From NCBI GenBank assembly GCA_031296915.1, contig JAVDPC010000019.1:62001-126000 (forward strand): a DNA stretch of 64,000 nt. The letters run 5' to 3'. This stretch comes from Cerasicoccus frondis. Its GTDB lineage: Bacteria; Verrucomicrobiota; Verrucomicrobiia; Opitutales; Cerasicoccaceae. Within the stretch, counting starts at the first letter, position 1. Each line of letters begins with the position of its first letter. Positions 7,797 through 16,435 of this stretch are shown piece by piece. Both the position numbers and the translations under genes were made by a program. Below the pieces are notes generated by a model. That model had not been told where the DNA came from. It was given only the letters and a program-made list of their open reading frames with translations, and made no database searches.

Positions 7797-8908
7797 ACCC
7801 TGCCAAGGAACACGAATTAGCAGAACTCTCCAAAGAGTTTATGGAGAGCTTTATTTCGCGTGCGAGGCAAGCAATGCTTCTGTCATCAAGGGAGCTAGGT
7901 AACAATAAGCCCTTTCAATTTATTGCCTCATCAAATCTGAAATTCAATGCCAGCATTGAATGGGATGGCTCGGGGCCACTTTATTACATCTTGAACTGGG
8001 GAGCGTGCCTTGGCTTATGCGATGCAGCCATGACGATCAGTGCGCATTCAGATTTCTGTGAAGCATATGGCAAGGAGATGGGACGCTTCGGAAAGATTGA
8101 AGACATCGAAATTGTTCGCCAGCGATTCTGCGACTATCGCTCGCCAGAAAACCGGGAGGATATGTGTTCAGCCCTGCCTCTGCCCACGTACAATCTGTCT
8201 CAACCACGTGAGCATCTTGGTGACGTACTTTTCGACCTAACTACAGCCATTGTCAGTCTACATGAGCAAGGGCATGCTCTTTGTGGACACCTGCACTTTG
8301 CAGCCAAGGTGGCAAAATCCGGATTTGAGTGGTATGAGTTGGAATCAAATGAAACCAGTAAAAGGCAAATCGACCAAGCTACCGCTTATGCCTTTGAACT
8401 TCAGGCAGACGCATTTGCTTTTGAATACCTGCTGATCGTTTCAAAGAACGAGATCATTAAACAGTTCTTTCCAGACAGTCCACTCTTTGCGGATGGTAAT
8501 GACGGACGCATCGATTGGATATTCTTTGTGACGATGGCAGGCGCCATAGTATTCTCTATTCTGGAAAAAAGTGAGCAGGGAATGGATCAGTTGGATCGTA
8601 GGCATCCACCCGCCAAAACCAGAATGTTGGCGTTCATGGCTACCTTGAAAAAGGCTCTCCAAGCATTTTTACCAGACGAAACACAAAGAAATCAGTTTTT
8701 AGTTATTGTTTATAATAATCTGTTCGTCGTATTCGAAGTAATCGATGTAAGCCCAATAGAGCGAGAGGCCTTCAATGAATATTTTTCAAAAACGCTTGAT
8801 GACCTTACCCACCCATCATGCCTGATGCTTAAAGATGCAATCGAATGCCTGAATAGATTAGAACCAGAGCTAAAGCCATTACTTGAATTAGCTCACCAAC
8901 AATTTTAG
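7718..8908 (+). CDS. Cytosolic M48-like zinc metallopeptidase (first of a tandem pair)
   Basis: Probable zinc-dependent peptidase of up to 396 residues. Numbering from ATG 7718: the zinc motif is H182-E183-Q-G-H186-A-L-C-G-H191; the third ligand is probably E227 in FELQAD; a later R-H296-P-P-A-K-T-R302 block follows. This set (HExxH with a His at +9, ExxAD, HPxxxxR) is the pattern of M48-type gluzincins. Unlike HtpX, Ste24 or BepA, it has no signal peptide and no convincing membrane helix, so it should be cytosolic. Start is uncertain: GTG at 7781 (giving PAKLDPAKEHELAEL) fits better with the upstream stop at 7796, and neither start has a clear ribosome site. Eighteen bases separate it from the related gene at 8927. 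Codon use is AT-richer than in the flanking housekeeping genes. The substrate is unknown. The HExxHxxxxH spacing also recalls phage-exclusion protease Lit, but the ExxAD and HP blocks favour M48. Confidence 0.75.
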   Translation: MRRSFSSFRSRPDTKTWPKFFVPAKLDPAKEHELAELSKEFMESFISRARQAMLLSSRELGNNKPFQFIASSNLKFNASIEWDGSGPLYYILNWGACLGLCDAAMTISAHSDFCEAYGKEMGRFGKIEDIEIVRQRFCDYRSPENREDMCSALPLPTYNLSQPREHLGDVLFDLTTAIVSLHEQGHALCGHLHFAAKVAKSGFEWYELESNETSKRQIDQATAYAFELQADAFAFEYLLIVSKNEIIKQFFPDSPLFADGNDGRIDWIFFVTMAGAIVFSILEKSEQGMDQLDRRHPPAKTRMLAFMATLKKALQAFLPDETQRNQFLVIVYNNLFVVFEVIDVSPIEREAFNEYFSKTLDDLTHPSCLMLKDAIECLNRLEPELKPLLELAHQQF

Positions 8909-8926
8909 GCATAGCGCTTATTAAAG

Positions 8927-10039
8927 ATGGATGATTCTTATTTATCCTTACTCAATGAGATTGGGGCCGAACCATTGCCAACCGAGATGATGCTCGAAGG
9001 CGATGGGATGTACCAGCAGATTGCTCACATCTACCAGCAACATGTGGATGCATTTCGCGAAGCACTGCTGCCATCCATGAAGCAAATACATATCTCCATG
9101 TTTTATGGCACACGCTTTAATGCAATCGCGGCCACCGATAGAAAAGGTGAAAACAGTATTATAGGCTTCAATCATGCGCTTTTACTGCTGCTCTTCGATA
9201 TCACTCATAGCCTCCTGGCGAGAAATGATGTCCTCATTGGGTTCGGTGAGCCGAACTTAGAGAGATCCGATACCTATACATTTACCACCGATCTCTCGAC
9301 GCAAATTCAAGGCAACGAATCATTTGATGTAACTCTACCCCAGGCAATGCCACGGTGCCCTGAGAGGCTATTGGCCGCGAGAGCCCTCTTCGCTGTGGCC
9401 CTTGATTTCGTTTTCCTCCATGAGCTTTCTCATATACTTGGGGGGCATACCCGCCATCCAATCGTCCGTGGGTTTGCCGAAGGCATGTTTAACGCCACTA
9501 CTAGCAAGTCTATTAGCGCTTCCGAGCGCGCCTGTCTGTTTCATGCTTTTGAGGCGGACGCTGATTGGTTCGCATTTCGTTTGCTGATTAGCATGTCACA
9601 TAATAACCAGGCTCTTCTTCCTGCCTTTGGCGAGCGAGACTGGACGCTGGAGCAAAGACTGAGCTGGGCAAGCATTGGCACTCTACTCGTACTCTATTTT
9701 TCAGATACGGTTGGAAAACATTGGGATATTTGCTTAAATCGCACCCACCCTCATCCACTTGTTCGGCAAATAACCTTGCGCGATTTTTTCCTCGAAGGAA
9801 TTGGAGAATTCGAAGAACAAACCAAGTATGAGCCTCTGTTCGATGCAGCCCTCAAAGAAGTTCAGAAGCTAGAGCAGTTAAATTTGGTTCCCCACTGTTT
9901 ATCGCGGGTTAACGACCAGATTCATAACGATGTCCAGGATTGGATAAGTGAGGTAGTTGAGAAACAACAATCTCTGCAAAAAGGCCTAAGAGCACAAGGT
10001 CTTGATGCACGCATGATGGAAGGCATCAACGTTAACTGA
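8927..10039 (+). CDS. Cytosolic M48-like zinc metallopeptidase (second of a tandem pair)
   Basis: A 370-residue protein related to its upstream neighbour at the motif level. Visible: H165-E166-L-S-H169-I-L-G-G-H174, then FE209-A-D-A-D213-WFAF, then R-T-H274-P-H-P-L-V-R280. The FExxADxFAF and HPxxxxR blocks line up with FELQADAFAF and HPPAKTR of the first peptidase, so the two probably arose by an old duplication and then diverged strongly. There is no signal peptide and no clear membrane segment. The C-terminal 80 residues are charged and helical and have no clear counterpart in the first protein. Start ATG 8927 has no good ribosome site; translational coupling to the gene ending at 8908 is likely. 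The keeping of two diverged active-site sets suggests either different substrates or a heterodimer. Confidence 0.75.
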   Translation: MDDSYLSLLNEIGAEPLPTEMMLEGDGMYQQIAHIYQQHVDAFREALLPSMKQIHISMFYGTRFNAIAATDRKGENSIIGFNHALLLLLFDITHSLLARNDVLIGFGEPNLERSDTYTFTTDLSTQIQGNESFDVTLPQAMPRCPERLLAARALFAVALDFVFLHELSHILGGHTRHPIVRGFAEGMFNATTSKSISASERACLFHAFEADADWFAFRLLISMSHNNQALLPAFGERDWTLEQRLSWASIGTLLVLYFSDTVGKHWDICLNRTHPHPLVRQITLRDFFLEGIGEFEEQTKYEPLFDAALKEVQKLEQLNLVPHCLSRVNDQIHNDVQDWISEVVEKQQSLQKGLRAQGLDARMMEGINVN

Positions 10040-10101
10040 GGCCAGGTTCGGGCAGACATCCAGAAAATCAGCAAAAACACATATTTTTCAATTGGTGGAT
10101 T

Positions 10102-13100
10102 TTATTCGCTATACCCGGATAAAAGAATGCCAGGCGTGGCGTCCCAGATCCGCAAGCCGCTCGACTTCCCAACCGAAGCCAGACGGCGACCATCCGGCCC
10201 CCAGGCGATGGCGTTAATTTCCGAATCCTCAACGGCCAGACTCAAGGTAGCCTCAAAGTTATGGGTATCCCACAAGCGGATTTGTTGATCTCGGCCAGCC
10301 GTAGCCAGGCGATGGCCGTCCGGGTTCCAGTCCATGCCTTTAACCGGCCCCTGGTGCGCTTTAAATTCGAAAAGTTGATCGCCGGTTTCCGTTGAGAATA
10401 TGGTGACCACGCCTTCGCCATTGCCCGTCGCAAAGCGGCTGCCATCAGGACTCCAGGCATGCGCACTTTCGTCGAGTTCCCTGGCCTCATTCAGTTGATC
10501 GATAACGATGGCGCCCGACAAGGCGGACCAGACCGTAATCCGTCTCGAATCTCCCGATCCAAGCAGGAAACGACCGTCCGGACTTAGAGATAATTTCCGG
10601 TATTCCGCCCTTTCGCGATAGGCCGGTTTTTCAAAGTCGACGGCTTTGCTTTTTCCCCGTGTGCGCACCGCCTCGATCTCGCCATCTGCACTCAGCGCCA
10701 GAAACTCCTGTGGACTGAGCCAAGCCACGCTCCTTAAATTGCGTATATTCAGCTCATAAGGCTCTGTCCGCATGTCCTTTCCGCCACTGGTTTCCTCGAC
10801 TAGTTCACGCTGTCCATGCCCCCTTCCCGCCTTCCGTCCAATGGCCAAATTGCCCACCAGTGGATTCCAGGCAAACACATCCTTATCGTCTAAGGCCCCA
10901 ATTGCGTCCTTCTCTCGCGCTTGTTGGTGGATTGCATCGACTCGCCAGATAACGCCATTTTGCGCTAGTACGCTGAGGCTCCCCCCATCTCGCTGCCAGC
11001 ACAACGACCGCAGTGGACCAGCATCTTCCAGCATCACCATCTGCGAGGGGGGCAGTTCCACACGCGTCATTTTTAAGGCTCCATCTTTGAGCCCAGTGGC
11101 AATCGTGTAAGCCTCCGCACTCCAGGCAATTGCGGTGGGCGACTCCACCTTGAAAATGGGTTCAGTCGATGAATTCAACAGATTGGCCTCGATGACCTCG
11201 TTGGACTCATCCTGAATGAAAACCAGCATGTTGCCATCCGGGTTCCAGGCAATGCCGTGGACAGCGCCAGCATCCTGCCTCTCCGCGCGAGCAACTCGTT
11301 CACGGGCTGGCACGCCCCATATACGCAGAACGCCCCCTTCACTGCCGGTCGCAAGCCAAGACGCGTCCTGTTGCCATGCCAGTGACGTAACCGTTGCCCA
11401 GTGCCCCTGATAGACGTCTGGCGCTCCATTTAACCCTTCGCCTGGCCAGACATAAACATCTTCAGAATCGCCGATCGCCGCCAGGTAACGGCCATCCGGG
11501 CTCCAGGCAATCTTCGTAAGGCGAACTTCTGGCAGATTGAATTGATCGATCATTCGGTAACCTCCCGTATCGAATGCTTTCCATATGCCGATTTCGCCAC
11601 TGGCTTCGAGCACCGCAAGCTCATAGCCATCGCCGCTCCAAGAAATCGAAAGCGCCTCGCGGCCTTCTGGCAGCAACTTTTCCTGATGCCCCGATATCGG
11701 ATTCCAAATGATCACCTTGCCTGACTCCGTCAGTGAGGCGATAAATTCATCATCCGGGCTCCAGAGCGCCTGCACATGCGCCTCATCGTCGAACAAATGC
11801 CGGACGACGATGCCCGTCAGCGTATTGCGAATCGTGCAACCGGCGCCATGGGTAACCAACACCAGACCACCAAATCGAGAAAATGACGTCGAGGTCACCG
11901 GCTCGCGATGGTGAACCGTCTTACCCTCCTGATTCATTTCCCCGTAGGTATAATACCACTCCCAACCCCGTAAGTCCGCCTCGTCGCCCTTCGGCAACCA
12001 GGCAGTAATCAAGGCATCCGGCGCCAGCTTGGTGATCTCACGAAATTGATTCGCCAGCGCAATGAAGCGCATGTTGGCGGTGTAAGCGTAGCGGCGATTG
12101 GCGTGAGCTTGTTTCGCGGCTCTGTCCGCCGCCTCGATGGCCGCTTTTTGAGAGTTTTCCGCCTCACGTCGTGCAGTTTCAGCTGTCAGTTGGGCCTCTT
12201 CCGCCTGATGCTTTGCATTTTCCGCTGCATGTTGCGCCAGTTCCGCTTGTTCGCGAAGGCCTGACTCCCGCAGAGCGGCAACCGGACCGCCAATGCCCAA
12301 CGTTAGCAGCAGCAACATTCCAACCAGAAAAAGCGCCGCATGCAGCGGGCGACGACGCACCCACTTGCCAAAACGCTCTGCGGCGCTAATCGGGCGTGCG
12401 ATGATGGGTCGATGCTCACGCCAGGCCCGCAAATCATCCGCCAACGCGCTCGCGGCGCCATAGCGTCCCTTCGGTTCTTTATCCAGGCATTTCAGCACGA
12501 TCGTCTCCAGGTCACGATCAACTTTCAGATCTTGAGAGCGCAGTGACCGGGGGGCTTCGTCGCGAATTGCCGCCATCATCCCCATCAAGGAATCTGCCTT
12601 GAAAACCGCTACGCCAGACAACAATTCGTAGAAAATCGCGCCAAGGGAATAGATGTCAACTGCGGTCGTGTAGACGCCACGATGCCCCCCCTGCGCAATC
12701 TCAGGCGCCATGTAGAGCGGCGTCCCCATGATCATGCCAGTCAGTGTCAGCAAATGCTCATTATCAATGCGACAGGCCAAGCCAAAATCACCGACATGCG
12801 GTTCGCCATGCTCATCGATCAGGATGTTCTCTGGCTTGAGGTCACGGTGGATGACACCGCGCTCATGCGCAGCCGCAATCGCGTCGGCAAGACACAGAAT
12901 CAGGTCCACGGCTTCGCCGGGAGAAAATCGCTTCTCGAGCATTTTCTGCCGCAAAGTGCCTCCCGAGATCATGGGCATGCTGTAAAACTCATAACCGCCT
13001 TGAGAGCCCACTTCATAGATCGGCACGATATGCGGATGTTTGAGCTGAGCGGCTGCCTCCGCTTCCACTCGAAAGCGCTCTCGCTCCTCCCGCGAAGCCA

Positions 13101-13506
13101 AAACCGCGTTTAAAATAATTTTCAGGGCGACCTCCCGCCCTAGCAGTAAATGGCGCGCTCGAAACACCACCCCCATCGAACCACGACCAATCTCTTCAAG
13201 CAGTTCGTAATCACCGATTCGCTTATGCTTCAAATCGACTTCATTGAGAAAGCAGACATCCTCGGTCAGCGAAGCAACCACTTCGTTACGCTCTTTCCGA
13301 AGCCCTTCATAGGCGTCAGGGTCCAGAAAATCAGATGGCAGTCTGTCTTCTGAGCGCAGGAGGTCACTGACCGCATCGAGTAATTCCACGTCTGAACCAC
13401 AGGCTTTCTGCACATAATCCGCTCGCTCTTGAGCGTTAGTAATATCGATTGCTTCAAGAAAGATCTCCTTTTCAAGTGATGCAGCCGCAGGTTCGGGAAT
13501 ATCCAT
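10102..13506 (-). CDS. Membrane Ser/Thr protein kinase with C-terminal WD40 repeats
   Basis: A 1134-residue Hanks-type kinase. After about 95 residues typical of this bacterial subgroup, the kinase domain spans about 100-365: glycine loop GRGSMGVV, catalytic Lys129 in VALK, HRD at 220-222 in VIHRDLKPEN, DFG at 240-242 and APE at 267-269, so it should be active. One membrane helix lies at about 389-411, followed by an Ala/Glu/Gln-rich coiled coil (about 412-475). From about 515 to the end there are WD40-type repeats, many with the WSPDG or WNPDG turn and a closing IRLWD or LRIWD strand, predicted to form one or two beta-propellers on the far side of the membrane. It lies 55 bp behind an ECF sigma gene on the same strand, an arrangement common in Planctomycetes and Verrucomicrobia. 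It probably senses a protein or envelope signal through the propeller; the signal is unknown. Confidence 0.93.
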   Translation of the reverse strand: MDIPEPAAASLEKEIFLEAIDITNAQERADYVQKACGSDVELLDAVSDLLRSEDRLPSDFLDPDAYEGLRKERNEVVASLTEDVCFLNEVDLKHKRIGDYELLEEIGRGSMGVVFRARHLLLGREVALKIILNAVLASREERERFRVEAEAAAQLKHPHIVPIYEVGSQGGYEFYSMPMISGGTLRQKMLEKRFSPGEAVDLILCLADAIAAAHERGVIHRDLKPENILIDEHGEPHVGDFGLACRIDNEHLLTLTGMIMGTPLYMAPEIAQGGHRGVYTTAVDIYSLGAIFYELLSGVAVFKADSLMGMMAAIRDEAPRSLRSQDLKVDRDLETIVLKCLDKEPKGRYGAASALADDLRAWREHRPIIARPISAAERFGKWVRRRPLHAALFLVGMLLLLTLGIGGPVAALRESGLREQAELAQHAAENAKHQAEEAQLTAETARREAENSQKAAIEAADRAAKQAHANRRYAYTANMRFIALANQFREITKLAPDALITAWLPKGDEADLRGWEWYYTYGEMNQEGKTVHHREPVTSTSFSRFGGLVLVTHGAGCTIRNTLTGIVVRHLFDDEAHVQALWSPDDEFIASLTESGKVIIWNPISGHQEKLLPEGREALSISWSGDGYELAVLEASGEIGIWKAFDTGGYRMIDQFNLPEVRLTKIAWSPDGRYLAAIGDSEDVYVWPGEGLNGAPDVYQGHWATVTSLAWQQDASWLATGSEGGVLRIWGVPARERVARAERQDAGAVHGIAWNPDGNMLVFIQDESNEVIEANLLNSSTEPIFKVESPTAIAWSAEAYTIATGLKDGALKMTRVELPPSQMVMLEDAGPLRSLCWQRDGGSLSVLAQNGVIWRVDAIHQQAREKDAIGALDDKDVFAWNPLVGNLAIGRKAGRGHGQRELVEETSGGKDMRTEPYELNIRNLRSVAWLSPQEFLALSADGEIEAVRTRGKSKAVDFEKPAYRERAEYRKLSLSPDGRFLLGSGDSRRITVWSALSGAIVIDQLNEARELDESAHAWSPDGSRFATGNGEGVVTIFSTETGDQLFEFKAHQGPVKGMDWNPDGHRLATAGRDQQIRLWDTHNFEATLSLAVEDSEINAIAWGPDGRRLASVGKSSGLRIWDATPGILLSGYSE

Positions 13507-13561
13507 GGCAATAATTAGAATTACGCAATTTCCCGACCAAATACGCCAAACATCCTACTGG

Positions 13562-14107
13562 CTAATTGACGGATAACCGTCGCGCGAGCCAAGCGCGCGC
13601 ATAAGCCCACTGCCGATGCAGCGTACGACTGGAAACACCCGTGGCGTCAGAAATCTCCGCCAATGTCAGCCCTGCGAAAAAGCGCAATTTCACCAACTTG
13701 GCCGCTTCAGGGTCACTCACCTCCAGTTCGCCCAACGCTTCATCAATTTCCAGCAAGCGCTCATTACTCTCTTCGGATTTAATAATGTCCTCATCAAACT
13801 CGACATGCTCGAAGGCGCCGCCGCGCTTTTGCCGATTTTTCGCGCGAATGCGATCAATCAGGATGCGTCGCATCGTCTCCGCCGCAGCCCAATAAAAATG
13901 CTGCTTACTTTCCCATTTTTGGACGGAGCCTTCTTTGCCCAATCGGATGTAGGCTTCGTGCAACAAGGCTGTCCCGGTCAGGCTATTGTGTACGGCATTG
14001 CCTGAAACTTTCCGACGCGCTAGTTGACGGAGCTCTTCGTATAGCTCAGGCATCAGCGAATCAGTCGTTCGCTTCGGGCTATTCGACTTGCTTACAGTAG
14101 GATCCAC
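13562..14107 (-). CDS. ECF-type RNA polymerase sigma factor (Planctomycete/Verrucomicrobia group)
   Basis: A 181-residue sigma factor. Region 2 is visible at about 19-95 (LYEELRQLARRK, then LLHEAYIRL and AAETMRRILIDRIRAKNR). Region 4 is at about 125-178, with a helix-turn-helix GLTLAEISDATGVSSRTLHRQW followed by ARAWLARRL. The ARRK and RILIDRIRAKNR words match the ECF subgroup found with WD40 kinases in Planctomycetes and acidobacteria. No anti-sigma gene is adjacent; the downstream kinase may control it by phosphorylation, which is known for some kinase-linked ECF groups and is inferred here. The two genes are probably one operon. Confidence 0.9.
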   Translation of the reverse strand: MDPTVSKSNSPKRTTDSLMPELYEELRQLARRKVSGNAVHNSLTGTALLHEAYIRLGKEGSVQKWESKQHFYWAAAETMRRILIDRIRAKNRQKRGGAFEHVEFDEDIIKSEESNERLLEIDEALGELEVSDPEAAKLVKLRFFAGLTLAEISDATGVSSRTLHRQWAYARAWLARRLSVN

Positions 14108-14490
14108 GTTGGCTACTATTGAATTTCCCCACCGCCATCAGGCAAGCCGATACCCAGTCGTAGATTCAGTACGATCGATGTTAGTCCCAAAACACCTAGG
14201 TATTAGGGCTTATTTTTGGCGTAAAATGTGCGAATTCGACGGGTTTATCGGTGAGGACGCGCTTTTGGCGGCCATTGCCATAACGCCAAATCCGAGAAGT
14301 ATGACTCTCCCAACAATGCCTCTCACCAACTCAACAGTGTTAATCATCAAGTGTTAGAAAGCGGAATTAGCATGTCTCCAAACGATTCCGACCTGGGACG
14401 CCTGCGCATACGTTTGGCTAGCTAATTCTCGCAACGTGCATAGCCAGGGCAGGAAAAAACTGCCCTGGCCTTTGCCGTTTGAGGCAAATG
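14108..14490. other. 383-bp intergenic region between ECF sigma and AraC genes
   Basis: Nothing certain is encoded. A 45-codon minus-strand frame (14347 to 14210) would give a small hydrophobic peptide starting MINTVELVRGIVGR and ending in a polar tail. It has no ribosome site and is a weak candidate only. A stem-loop at 14443-14469 is listed separately. The promoter of the ECF-kinase operon must lie near 14110-14200. Confidence 0.4.
14443..14469 (-). terminator. Stem-loop downstream of the AraC gene, possible terminator
   Basis: A perfect 9-bp stem (GCCAGGGCA with TGCCCTGGC) encloses a 9-nt A-rich loop, 22 bp past the stop codon of the AraC gene. There is no T-run after the stem on the minus strand, so it may stabilise the transcript end rather than terminate by itself. 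Confidence 0.4.
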
Positions 14491-15363
14491 TCACAAGCCG
14501 TTCACCATGCTAGGAGGCATGCCCATCGTTTTGCGAAACACCCGGGAAAAGTGCAACGGATCATCAAAACCCACGCTCAGGGCGATATCCATTACCCGCA
14601 TGCGGCCCTCTTTGAGCTGACGAAACGCTTCATTCATTTTCATGCGCAGCAGCGCCTGGTAAGGCGATTCGTTGTGGTAACGCTTGAATATCCGGCACAG
14701 ATACTCCGCGCCATAGCCAGTGCGCTCAGCCAACTCCGCCAAAGAATTGATCGCACTGAAGTCTTCACGCATAATGCGCATTGTCAGCTCATATACTTGG
14801 GCTGGCCCGTCAACCGTCGTTCTTGATTTGGAATGATCTCGGCGAATGTAACTCGTCAGCACGAGTTCCAGTGCATTTAACACCTGGACCTTCTCCGCAT
14901 ACCCCTGTGCTCCATCAAAAATCAAGTGATCCAGCACCTCACAAAGCGATGAACTGAGAGTAGATTGCTGAACGACGCCTGGCGTGAGCCCGCAATGACG
15001 CCAACGCTGGGGAAAAGCTAGGTCCGTCCGGCAGAAAAAGTATTTATGAAACGGCTGTTGCTCATGATTGAAAAAATGAATCGGAATTCCGGGCCCGTAA
15101 CAGATCAACGCCCCCGGCTCCAATACATGCTTCTTTCCGCGAATTTTAATTTCCCCTCGACCTTCACGGATAAACTCAAGCATCCAAAAAGGGAAATTTT
15201 CCCGATTAATCAGAAAATCCGGCGCACACACCTCGAATCCCGCATAAAACACACAGTCTACCTTGGGGCGCTTCGTCAGGGAGAGGTATCTGGATTCCTT
15301 AACCTGCTGTGAAAGCTCAACTGCAAGTTTTGTCATGCACAATCGCTTATCAAAAATGTCCAT
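14491..15363 (-). CDS. AraC-family transcriptional regulator
   Basis: A 290-residue regulator. Residues about 25-150 form a cupin-like sensor domain (for example LEPGALICYGPGIPIHFF), the usual place for binding a sugar or similar effector. The C-terminal 100 residues carry the double helix-turn-helix of the family: SLAELAERTGYGAEYLCRIFKR and then DIALSVGFDDPLHFSRVFRK, followed by the conserved MGMPPS. ATG 15363 is used; ATG 15336 is also possible and neither has a ribosome site. No likely target operon adjoins it, since its neighbours are an ECF gene and a tRNA, so the effector cannot be guessed. Many opitute AraC proteins of this shape control polysaccharide use. Confidence 0.9.
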   Translation of the reverse strand: MDIFDKRLCMTKLAVELSQQVKESRYLSLTKRPKVDCVFYAGFEVCAPDFLINRENFPFWMLEFIREGRGEIKIRGKKHVLEPGALICYGPGIPIHFFNHEQQPFHKYFFCRTDLAFPQRWRHCGLTPGVVQQSTLSSSLCEVLDHLIFDGAQGYAEKVQVLNALELVLTSYIRRDHSKSRTTVDGPAQVYELTMRIMREDFSAINSLAELAERTGYGAEYLCRIFKRYHNESPYQALLRMKMNEAFRQLKEGRMRVMDIALSVGFDDPLHFSRVFRKTMGMPPSMVNGL

Positions 15364-15463
15364 GCCAAACCAGCATTTATGGGCTTCTCCAAACTTTTTT
15401 AAAAAAGATGAATTTTTCCCTTGCGCGAAGGTCGGTCACTCTGTTTGTTTCTCGGCTTTCCTC

Positions 15464-15542
<79 letters not shown>

Positions 15543-15548
15543 ATTTAT

Positions 15549-15586
15549 AAGGCCGCTAAGTCGTTGACTTAGCGGCCTTTGTTTTA
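15549..15586 (+). terminator. Strong Rho-independent terminator after tRNA-Met
   Basis: A perfect 14-bp stem (AAGGCCGCTAAGTC with GACTTAGCGGCCTT), a 3-nt loop and TGTTTT, beginning 6 bp past the CCA end of the tRNA. Confidence 0.93.
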
Positions 15587-15618
15587 CCCCAAGGATTCAC
15601 CGTTGTTTACAGCAGGCT

Positions 15619-16180
15619 TCAGCAGCCATGTACAGTTAGTTTCGATGCAGTGAAAGATAGCGTATTGGCGGGACTGCTCAGGATGCCAGGTCGTATCCGC
15701 CGTCGAACCATCTTCAAGATGAAGAACTGCTGGGAGACGAATTCGAGTTCAAATGCCCAGATTGAGCCCTTCTCTATGCTATCTCTAGCTACCTCTCTTA
15801 ATAGCCTTAGCAGTAGCGTCCCATCTGTAGCTGTGAAAGCCCTTTGAACTAGCTTAGCTCGTTCCTTAGGTGGAACTTTAAAGACCTCTCTAGCTTGTCC
15901 TTCTATGTCCACTATTGAAGACGTGACGGAAGGTAAGATTTAAGCACCTAGGAGGCTTTCCATCAGCCGATAGGCTGACTTTAGTCAAAGTCCACTCTTC
16001 CTCTCTACAATGCTCCTCAAACGTCCCATATTCCTGACAGTAGAGCCTGCCTGCACGGATTGCTTGAAAGGAGTCACTACCTCTACAAAGGTTTTGAGAC
16101 AAAAAATCAGGAGCGGCTTCATTGCCTAATCCTGCTCTTCCCGCCAAACGATAGTTTGAACCAAGAAAAACAACCATCAA
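15619..16180 (-). pseudogene. Decayed plasmid/phage-type DNA-binding protein gene
   Basis: Two short minus-strand frames seem to be pieces of one broken gene. The upstream piece (16180-15890) contains FQAIRAGRLYCQEYGTFEEHCREE, which resembles the motif AIRdxrLYreeYGTFEdYCrerW of plasmid- and phage-borne proteins. The downstream piece (15912-15619), in another frame, begins GQAREVFKVPPKERAKLVQRA and resembles the QaReVaKvPpeeRaevv segment that follows that motif in the same proteins. About 32 codons separate the pieces, close to the normal spacing, which points to a frameshift. It sits between two tRNA genes, a common place for integration remnants. The gap from 15587 to 16259 holds nothing else I recognise. 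The resemblance is from memory of the family and needs a database search. Confidence 0.4.
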
Positions 16181-16257
16181 CCAAGGCTAAAAAATCTGGC
16201 ACTGATCTTGGCGCCACCGCAACCACTCGCCATCAACAAACCTCGTAAGTCGTTGGT

Positions 16258-16349
<92 letters not shown>

Positions 16350-16435
16350 ATCCGAGAAAACCTCCTAACACATAATTCCGCGCGAGAATTGCAATAGCAA
16401 ATTCGGGGTGTTTATGAGGCAGGCTGTTGAGGGTG

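Noticed and set aside
7718..8908. Frameshift joining 7392-7796 and 7718-8908 into one gene
   Set aside because: The small protein ends in a regular hydrophobic helix with a normal stop and has its own ribosome site. The downstream frame has alternative starts at 7781 and 7841. An overlap of two genes is simpler.
7718..10039. Direct assignment of the two peptidases to the Lit (U49) phage-exclusion family
   Set aside because: The HExxHxxxxH spacing fits Lit as I recall it, but the ExxAD and HPxxxxR blocks fit M48 better. It stays a hypothesis for a profile search.
14088..14357. 89-codon plus-strand frame upstream of the ECF gene
   Set aside because: No ribosome site, no family likeness, overlaps the sigma gene start.
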